39,930 nt of DNA from an uncultured Pseudomonadota bacterium (lineage in GTDB: Bacteria > Pseudomonadota > Alphaproteobacteria > Rs-D84), in contig CACXVH010000004.1 of the NCBI GenBank assembly GCA_902771095.1, forward strand, positions 1 through 39,930. Direction: 5' to 3'. The notes under the pieces were generated by a model. It had not been told where the DNA came from. It saw nothing but the letters and a program-made list of their open reading frames with translations, and made no database searches. The position numbers were made by a program, and so were the translations under genes. Below are positions 34,173 to 39,930 of the stretch, piece after piece. Every line of letters begins with the position of its first letter. The first letter of the stretch is position 1.

Positions 34173-36692
34173 TTACATTTTGATATCTTCACAAGTTTGT
34201 TCGTACTGATCGGCACCGCATTCCATTTTGCGGTTATCAAAGAACAATATACTTACACCTGTTTGTTTGCACTCACGCGTTGTGATTTCTGTGCAAATAT
34301 GACAAGTTCTGGATTCTCTATCGAACGAAGATCTTACCGTTTTTGTTCCGCCAGGAATATTCACTTTTAAACTATGTGATGTCGTAGGGACAGGGTTTAA
34401 AGCAGAGATAACCCCTTCGGCAACAGATCCTGACTTCATAGAAACATCACTTAACTTATTACTTGCTTTCCCCCCTCTTGTCAAGGTTTGCAAATCTAAC
34501 CCTTCATCAATATCATAAGAAATCGCATAAGGTGCATCCAACGAAGTTTGTTCAGAAGCAATCAAACCATCCATACCCAATGGCAACATTTGACATCTGT
34601 ATTGTGCCACATCTATGGATGCGTTTTCTGTCGCCTCTGATACTATTTTTTCATATTTCTTTTGATAGTTATCTTGTGCTTTGCGCAATGCAGATTGTGC
34701 AATCGCAACACGATATTGGTTCAACAAATTCGGAAAACGCGCCACTGTTGAATTGTTTCTGCGACCCTTACCGTTAATTTGTGATAAATCACGACCATTG
34801 ATACAATATTGAACCTGTTGATCAGATTCAACCAAAGAAATTGTTCTGTTGATTGTTCCCGCAATGTTATTCAATTCTTCTTCGATATTAGAGATAATAG
34901 CATTCGCATTCGGGACAGAACGATTATTTTTCTTAACCGCCGCGATATAATCTTTGACACCAATTTCACCCGGCTTTAATACTTTGCCACCGTCTTTGAC
35001 TGTTCCCGCAGCATCACCAATTTTGATTGAACCAAACGAAATCATACCAGTCACACGATATATGGTTCCATCTTTTTGTGATTTCAAAGAATTGGTTCCC
35101 ATATATTCATCCGCTGCGAACGAATTACAATTTGTTGTGGCACCGCAAAATTCAACCATTTTTTCTTCGGCAACCTTGGTACAATTTTCCAATGCCTTGT
35201 TGTCAATGTTCAAATACAACCCCATCAACATTTCATCCAAATCAGCCATTTTGAAATTCGGATTTGTTTGCTTGCAAGTCACCAATTTATCAATTGGACA
35301 CATATCATGTATATAATCGAAATCCATACCGATACAGTTCATAAAGTCCGGACCACATCTATCTTCACTTGTAAAGCATTCTTTGACCTCTGCTGTGCAA
35401 GAATCAACACGCATTGCCGCCAATTTTGCAACGACATAATCCCAAATTTGTGGTTCCATTCTTTCGCATGGGTCAATTTGAATCTTACAGAAAGAACGCG
35501 CCATATCTGGTCTTGATAAACATGCATCCATTGTTGCAGTCCCATTGCCCGCAATGTCATCTTTACATGCCGTCTGGATACAATTTGAAATATCAGTCAA
35601 ACAAGATTGACGTTTTTGTGATTCTACATTTTGTTCTGCCAATCGAATTGTCGGTGCCGCTTCACGCAGGAAATCAGCCCATACATATTGACGCACAGAC
35701 ATACACTTATCCAAAACACGTTCACAAATGAAACGTTTTGCCTCTAACATTTCCATTGTTGACGCGGTTATATCGTAAACATTTGTCGTTGCGACTTTTG
35801 TTCCGGCAACACTGCTTGATTCATTGTTTTGCATATTTTCAGATGCGATTGTGAACACACAATGCGACCAATCAGAACCACACGCATCTTCACTTTTCAT
35901 ACACTTTTTATATTCAACCAAGCATTCACCACGGTCATATTGATTTGATTCTTCCAAAGAATCTTTCAAAGCACTACGCACTGCGGCACGCGCCTGATTT
36001 AATGCGGCATCTGCTTCTGCTTTCTTTTGTGCGATACTGTTTGCCAAACCTTTGCAGTCAGAAATAATTTGGCGCGAATATATTTGCGTCAAAAGTGTCA
36101 TATCTTTTGAACAAGATTCTGGCATTTGTTTTTTACACAAATCATGTGCAGAATTATACAAACTTCTGCCAACTTTGTCAGATAAATCTATTTCATCCCA
36201 CTCTTCTTCTTCGTCTTCTTCATCATCACCGAACAGCCAAGACAAAGCATTTGTATTCTTCGCGGTTGCTTTTGTTTCGCCCGCTTTTACAATACTGCCA
36301 TCATCGTTATAAATTCTTTCGCCACCATTGAATATGATATCAGCATTTGCACCTGCTTGGATTTTTTCAACCTCTTCAGTACTGATACGTTCTGCCTCTG
36401 CCAAAGTTTTTTTAATGGTTTCCAGTTGTTCATCATATCTTGCGGCATCATCGCTGCACATACAGGTTCCACCATTTTCATTATCAGCGATACAAAATGC
36501 ATCCATACAGCCAAAATATTTATCATAACAATCTTGGTCATAAATACCAGTTGCTTCAACCTTTGCGCGCACTTTGGTTCCCGCTTGCAACGCAGATTGT
36601 TTTTTTGTTTTGGTCGCAGCAAAAGAATCAGTTGCGCCAACAAACACCGTCAACAATCCAAAAAACAAACCAAAGTTTAATATTTTTTTCAT
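34173..36692 (-). CDS. Exported 36-cysteine protein A, unknown family
   Basis: An 839-residue exported protein that I do not recognise. It has a signal peptide (residues 1-25, ending DSFAA). I count 36 cysteines. It opens with CYDKYFGCMDAFC and CMCSD. A helical region and an acidic tract after ALSWLFGDDEED follow; later come YSRQIISDCKGL, a charged helix, and a series of Cys pairs spaced by three to fifteen residues. The end has CHICTEITTREC and CEDIKM. All cysteine groups occur in the same order in the gene just upstream (36709-38913). Such a pattern implies many disulfides and a periplasmic or surface place. It is second in an operon, 16 bases after its paralogue. Confidence 0.85.
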   Translation of the reverse strand: MKKILNFGLFFGLLTVFVGATDSFAATKTKKQSALQAGTKVRAKVEATGIYDQDCYDKYFGCMDAFCIADNENGGTCMCSDDAARYDEQLETIKKTLAEAERISTEEVEKIQAGANADIIFNGGERIYNDDGSIVKAGETKATAKNTNALSWLFGDDEEDEEEEWDEIDLSDKVGRSLYNSAHDLCKKQMPESCSKDMTLLTQIYSRQIISDCKGLANSIAQKKAEADAALNQARAAVRSALKDSLEESNQYDRGECLVEYKKCMKSEDACGSDWSHCVFTIASENMQNNESSSVAGTKVATTNVYDITASTMEMLEAKRFICERVLDKCMSVRQYVWADFLREAAPTIRLAEQNVESQKRQSCLTDISNCIQTACKDDIAGNGTATMDACLSRPDMARSFCKIQIDPCERMEPQIWDYVVAKLAAMRVDSCTAEVKECFTSEDRCGPDFMNCIGMDFDYIHDMCPIDKLVTCKQTNPNFKMADLDEMLMGLYLNIDNKALENCTKVAEEKMVEFCGATTNCNSFAADEYMGTNSLKSQKDGTIYRVTGMISFGSIKIGDAAGTVKDGGKVLKPGEIGVKDYIAAVKKNNRSVPNANAIISNIEEELNNIAGTINRTISLVESDQQVQYCINGRDLSQINGKGRRNNSTVARFPNLLNQYRVAIAQSALRKAQDNYQKKYEKIVSEATENASIDVAQYRCQMLPLGMDGLIASEQTSLDAPYAISYDIDEGLDLQTLTRGGKASNKLSDVSMKSGSVAEGVISALNPVPTTSHSLKVNIPGGTKTVRSSFDRESRTCHICTEITTRECKQTGVSILFFDNRKMECGADQYEQTCEDIKM

Positions 36693-36708
36693 TTGTTCTC
36701 TCCACAGA

Positions 36709-38913
36709 TTACATATTTATATCTTCGCAAGATTCAATTTCTTGACAGAACTCTTGTTTACCACCGCTGAACGCGCCCAAAACCCCAGCGCCAACACCAC
36801 CAACCACAGCGCCAATCGCGGTTCCCCATCCGGCATTTATCATTGTTCCAGCCGAAGCCCCAGCGGACAAACCACCCGCCCCTGCTTTTAATGCTGACGA
36901 TGCTTTGCTTTCGCCACCAGTTTCGCAAACTTGTTGAATACGGCACACATGGCAATTACGCAAAGACGGTTCAAATGCGACACTTTTTATATAACTATAA
37001 TTTTTCTTGGATTCATCACGTTTTTCTGGTTTGTAATTTGTTAAACAATTTTGCTGTGCTTTTTCGACAGATTCTTTTTTACTTAATTCCGCAATTTTTG
37101 AATCCATTTCACGCAAATTGCGTTGTTCCGCAGACATCTTTGCCAACAATTTCGCAGAATTAAATACATTTGTCCCAAGTGCTTCTTTACCTTTGACTTT
37201 TTTATTCGCATCTACATTAGTTTGCGAATCGGCACACGCAGAAACAGTTTTGTCTTTTTCAAATTGTTTGAAAAATTCATCGACCGCAGCATCAGAATCA
37301 GCAACAACCTTTGCAGTTAACGCATTACTTTCTGCTTCACTTGCTGGCACCTTGTCAAATGATGTCGCAGACGCAACAATCGGCAAACACGCCATATCTG
37401 TTCCGCAAACCTTACTTAATTGTTCGCTGAAATAATTTACACAACCTGTCAACATTTGATAATCCATCTGCAACAACGCAGATTGCACAATTACATCATA
37501 TTGCGTCACATCTCTGCACGAAGTGAACATATCTTGTGGACAAAGCGCGGCGATTTCATATGCTTTTTTACCGACACATTCTGCCCGTGTAAAATTGACA
37601 CCACATTTGTCTTGCAAACATTTATCGACATCGTTTTCACAGAACTTGGTTTTCAAATATGCCAATTTATCATTTACAACAGATTGGAACCCAGGAATCA
37701 TTTCTTCACATTCTGTGATAACAGGGCAAATTCCAGCCGCGACATTAACATCGTTTAAACATTCTGTTCTGGTTGATGTTGAACAACTTTCTTCCAAACA
37801 ATTCTGCACGCGCGCCAAACAAGTTCCACGTTTATTTGTATCTGCATATTTTGCAGCATTTGCCAAAACACTTTTTGATTCCGCCGCCCAATCTTTTTCA
37901 ACATCCGTGCGCACCGCCATACATTGGTCAAGTATATTTTCGCACGCATTTGAACGGCGCTTTAATAAATTCGCATCCAGACAGTTTTCAAAATTCGTTC
38001 CGCATCCGCCCTTGTCTGCGATACAAGAACGATAAGCCAACAAACATTCACCACGATTATATTTATTTGTAGTGCTTAACATTTCAAGACGCGCCTTGCG
38101 CACAGCAGATTCAGCGATTCGTTTATTTGATTCTGCATTTGCTTTTTGTTCTTTTAAATACGAATCGTAATTTTTACAATCTTGAATAATTTGACGCGAA
38201 TAAAGCATAGATTCCATTTCCGCAGAATCACCACAAGAATCGAGTTTTGTCTGACAATATTTTGATGCCATTTTGTATAAATCATCGCCCAAAGTCACAT
38301 CTTCGCCAATATCTTCTTCGTCTTCATCTTCGTATTCTTCGTCACCGACCAACCAAGCCAAGAAATTTGTGCTGGAAATTTGTTTATTATTTGTATTTTC
38401 TGCGAACACCAGTTTTGCCTTGGCACCCAGTTGTTCGCGTTCAACACCTTCTGTATACAAATTGTCCGCTTCTTCTTGGATAGCAAGTATTGCGTTTATT
38501 TTATCTTTGGCAGAATTTATATTATCCGAACACGCACATCTTTCGCCCTGGCTTTCGTCCAGCAAACAAAATTCATCCATACACTGACGATATGCATCAC
38601 GACAATTTGCCGGTGTTGCGTCAACAGTTTCGACAGTTTCCGCCTGGGTTGTATTTGTTTGTGTTGTATTTGTTTCAGTATTTGTCTGAATATTATTTGA
38701 TGTATTTTTTGTATTTTGTGTTGTACCAGTGTTCGCATTTGTTGCCACAGATTGTGCGGTCTGAACCATAGTGCCCGTCACAACCGCAGGCATACGGGAT
38801 GCAGTTTGCGAACCACGCGGCACACCGACACGTGTGTTGGAATCGCCACGCACTGCACCAAATGCAACAGTTGGAACCAACATCAATAGCGATAAAAAAT
38901 TAAATAGTTTCAT
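36709..38913 (-). CDS. Exported 36-cysteine protein B, unknown family
   Basis: A 734-residue exported paralogue of protein A, first in the operon. Residues 1-19 form a signal peptide (ending TVAFGA). A low-complexity Thr/Asn/Gln linker follows (about residues 45-95). Then CRDAYRQCMDEFC and CACSD, FLAWLVGDEEYEDEDEED, YSRQIIQDCKN and the same run of Cys pairs follow. By my count there are also 36 cysteines, group by group in the same order as in A. CHVC near residue 660 precedes a Gly/Ala-rich hydrophobic stretch (AGTMINAGWGTAIGAVVGG), which A lacks and which resembles a glycine-zipper membrane segment. The end is CEDINM. The function is unknown. Confidence 0.85.
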   Translation of the reverse strand: MKLFNFLSLLMLVPTVAFGAVRGDSNTRVGVPRGSQTASRMPAVVTGTMVQTAQSVATNANTGTTQNTKNTSNNIQTNTETNTTQTNTTQAETVETVDATPANCRDAYRQCMDEFCLLDESQGERCACSDNINSAKDKINAILAIQEEADNLYTEGVEREQLGAKAKLVFAENTNNKQISSTNFLAWLVGDEEYEDEDEEDIGEDVTLGDDLYKMASKYCQTKLDSCGDSAEMESMLYSRQIIQDCKNYDSYLKEQKANAESNKRIAESAVRKARLEMLSTTNKYNRGECLLAYRSCIADKGGCGTNFENCLDANLLKRRSNACENILDQCMAVRTDVEKDWAAESKSVLANAAKYADTNKRGTCLARVQNCLEESCSTSTRTECLNDVNVAAGICPVITECEEMIPGFQSVVNDKLAYLKTKFCENDVDKCLQDKCGVNFTRAECVGKKAYEIAALCPQDMFTSCRDVTQYDVIVQSALLQMDYQMLTGCVNYFSEQLSKVCGTDMACLPIVASATSFDKVPASEAESNALTAKVVADSDAAVDEFFKQFEKDKTVSACADSQTNVDANKKVKGKEALGTNVFNSAKLLAKMSAEQRNLREMDSKIAELSKKESVEKAQQNCLTNYKPEKRDESKKNYSYIKSVAFEPSLRNCHVCRIQQVCETGGESKASSALKAGAGGLSAGASAGTMINAGWGTAIGAVVGGVGAGVLGAFSGGKQEFCQEIESCEDINM

Positions 38914-38941
38914 TGTGATACATTCCTACATTTATAAATAT

Positions 38942-38970
38942 ATTTTATCAAAAAATAAGGCACCTTGCAA
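38942..38970 (-). promoter_or_regulatory. Promoter of the cysteine-rich gene pair
   Basis: TTGCAA (38970-38965) and TAAAAT (38947-38942) with a 17-base spacer on the minus strand. It lies back-to-back with infA. Confidence 0.6.
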
Positions 38971-39002
38971 GACATAATAAAAAATTCTTGCATTTTATTG
39001 AT

Positions 39003-39030
39003 TTGCCGAATATCATTGAAAAAGCATAAA
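39003..39030 (+). promoter_or_regulatory. infA: Possible promoter of infA
   Basis: TTGCCG (39003-39008), 16-base spacer, CATAAA (39025-39030). This is a weak match, placed 20 bases before the ATG. Confidence 0.4.
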
Positions 39031-39049
39031 AATTTAAGGATTTATATTT

Positions 39050-39304
39050 ATGGCAAAAGATGATGTAATTGTTTTTTCTGGTGTAGTCGAAGACAGATTA
39101 CCCAACACAATGTTTCGTGTTCGCCTTGAAAACGGACATATGATATTGGCAACAGTATGCGGAAAAATGCGCAAGGCACGCATTTGGGTTAATGTTGGGG
39201 AAAAGGTTCATGTTGAAATGACACCATACGATTTGGACAAGGGTCGCATTACATTTGTCGAACGCAAAAACGCCGGAACCGAAGGCGCCCCAAATCATCA
39301 ATAA
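39050..39304 (+). CDS. infA: Translation initiation factor IF-1
   Basis: IF-1 binds the 30S A site during initiation and helps IF-2 and IF-3. The 84-residue product is an OB fold: [27 protein letters not shown], then [29 protein letters not shown]. The last 13 residues ([12 protein letters not shown]) extend beyond the usual end at about 72. It is monocistronic, read away from the cysteine-rich gene pair, with AAGGA before the ATG and a clear terminator after. It is the only translation gene of the window outside the large cluster. Confidence 0.96.
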   Translation: MAKDDVIVFSGVVEDRLPNTMFRVRLENGHMILATVCGKMRKARIWVNVGEKVHVEMTPYDLDKGRITFVERKNAGTEGAPNHQ

Positions 39305-39313
39305 GAAATTTTA

Positions 39314-39340
39314 AACCGACCATTTGGTCGGTTGTTTTTT
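39314..39340 (+). terminator. Terminator of infA
   Basis: AACCGACC/GGTCGGTT, an eight-pair stem with a four-base loop, followed by G and six T on the plus strand. It lies between infA and the convergent surface-protein gene. Confidence 0.9.
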
Positions 39341-39356
39341 GGTTAATAGAAAAAAA

Positions 39357-39930
39357 TTATTGAATACCAGCTACTAAATCTTGGATAATTGTACCGTTAG
39401 TGATTGTGTAAACACATTCTCCAGCGCAACCAGCTAAACAATCGGCAAGTTGAGTGTCTGGATCATCTGATATAAAATGCTCAAAACTCGCAAAATTAGT
39501 TAAATTGGAAATGGGGCAAAAACTTCCTCCTGTCAATGTATAACCTGTTATATCACACGAACAAATCGCATACTCACATGTTCCTGTTCCAAAAACTACA
39601 CCATTGGACATTCCGATTGCCCATGTTCCTGTTTCTGTCAACCCGAATACTGATGATGAAATTTCCCCTTCTTCATCATAAAACATTTGTTCGGCATCCC
39701 AATAATTATAAGCTACGTATTCATAATCGCCAGTCATAGTTCCAAGATTTGAAACATTGCATTGAACTACAGGTTGTGCATTACCACCACTTGCCGCTTG
39801 ACGGACACGCCAGCCACGGAATGTATATCCTGTTCTTGTTGGAATTGTTGATGGCGGGGTTAAAGAATCGTCATATACGCAACTTTGTGATGCAACTGGC
39901 ACATTTTGTATTTCCGTGTCACCATTATAC
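39357..39930 (-). CDS. Surface protein, copy 3 (3' part, runs off the right edge)
   Basis: The C-terminal 190 residues of a third member of the phase-variable surface family; the 5' end with any CA tract is outside the window. It begins inside the conserved region (YNGDTEIQNVP.., SQSCVYDDSLTPPSTIPTRTGYTFRGW), nearly identical to copy 2 even at DNA level. From there it diverges fully: CNVSNLGTMTGDYEYVAYNYWDAEQ and GTWAIGMSNG have no counterpart. The end returns to a shared layout: CSCDITGYTLTGGSFC, then CLAGCAGEC. Copy 2 has CWCAATSYTPDGGNQC and CAGLCAGGC. Base composition is low-GC to the stop, unlike copy 2. It is presumably secreted. Confidence 0.8.
   Translation of the reverse strand, partial: YNGDTEIQNVPVASQSCVYDDSLTPPSTIPTRTGYTFRGWRVRQAASGGNAQPVVQCNVSNLGTMTGDYEYVAYNYWDAEQMFYDEEGEISSSVFGLTETGTWAIGMSNGVVFGTGTCEYAICSCDITGYTLTGGSFCPISNLTNFASFEHFISDDPDTQLADCLAGCAGECVYTITNGTIIQDLVAGIQ

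Overview
The window is a piece of a low-GC genome, most likely from an uncultured, host-associated (probably anaerobic, gut-type) alphaproteobacterium. The basis is the alphaproteobacterial flavour of the ribosomal proteins (for example the zinc-free 100-residue S14), BamE, CarD, CtpA and an EnvC-like protein, two-membrane envelope genes throughout, and a pyruvate:ferredoxin/flavodoxin oxidoreductase, which points to anaerobic metabolism. The exact lineage is an inference.

Layout. Positions 16708 down to 405 (all minus strand) hold one long str-S10-spc-alpha ribosomal cluster: rpsL, rpsG, fusA, tuf, rpsJ, rplC, rplD, rplW, rplB, rpsS, rplV, rpsC, rplP, rpmC, rpsQ, rplN, rplX, rplE, rpsN, rpsH, rplF, rplR, rpsE, rplO, secY, rpsM, rpsK. 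It starts at a perfect TTGACA/TATAAT promoter with a strongly structured leader. rpmD, adk, rpmJ and the usual rpoA-rplQ end are absent. A terminator follows rpsK, then a pair of GC-rich palindromic repeats, then the 5' end of a surface-protein gene.

From 17041 to 24404 come two tandem outer-membrane-type paralogues, galE-mltG, a flavodoxin-like gene, a full-length phase-variable surface-protein gene (21595-22477), ssb, carD and bamE. nifJ lies directly upstream of bamE in the same unit. A plus-strand pair follows (a ClpP-like protein and a 65-residue basic protein, 28063-28999). Then come envelope genes: ctpA, an APH-fold kinase-like gene divergent from an EnvC-like LytM gene, a beta-barrel protein and a YgiW/YdeI-type OB-fold protein. 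Last are two adjacent, exported, cysteine-rich giants (34173-38913), infA, and the 3' part of a third surface-protein gene running off the right edge.

Main novelties. (1) A family of secreted proteins with a GYTFRGW (InlB B-repeat-like) segment; two of its three loci here show their 5' end, and both carry a CA/TG dinucleotide tract between the Shine-Dalgarno-led ATG and the signal-peptide core. The tract has 13 units in one copy and 14 in the other, both out of frame with that ATG; 12 or 15 units would restore the frame. This looks like slipped-strand phase variation, with mosaic 3' ends (one has a sharply GC-rich tail). (2) Inverted pairs of a REP-like palindromic element upstream of both visible promoters. 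(3) Two unrecognised exported paralogues that keep all 36 cysteines in the same order despite low identity. (4) Several promoters placed so that the mRNA would be leaderless. (5) A stand-alone ClpP-like protein that seems to lack the catalytic Asp. All base counts and alignments were done by eye.
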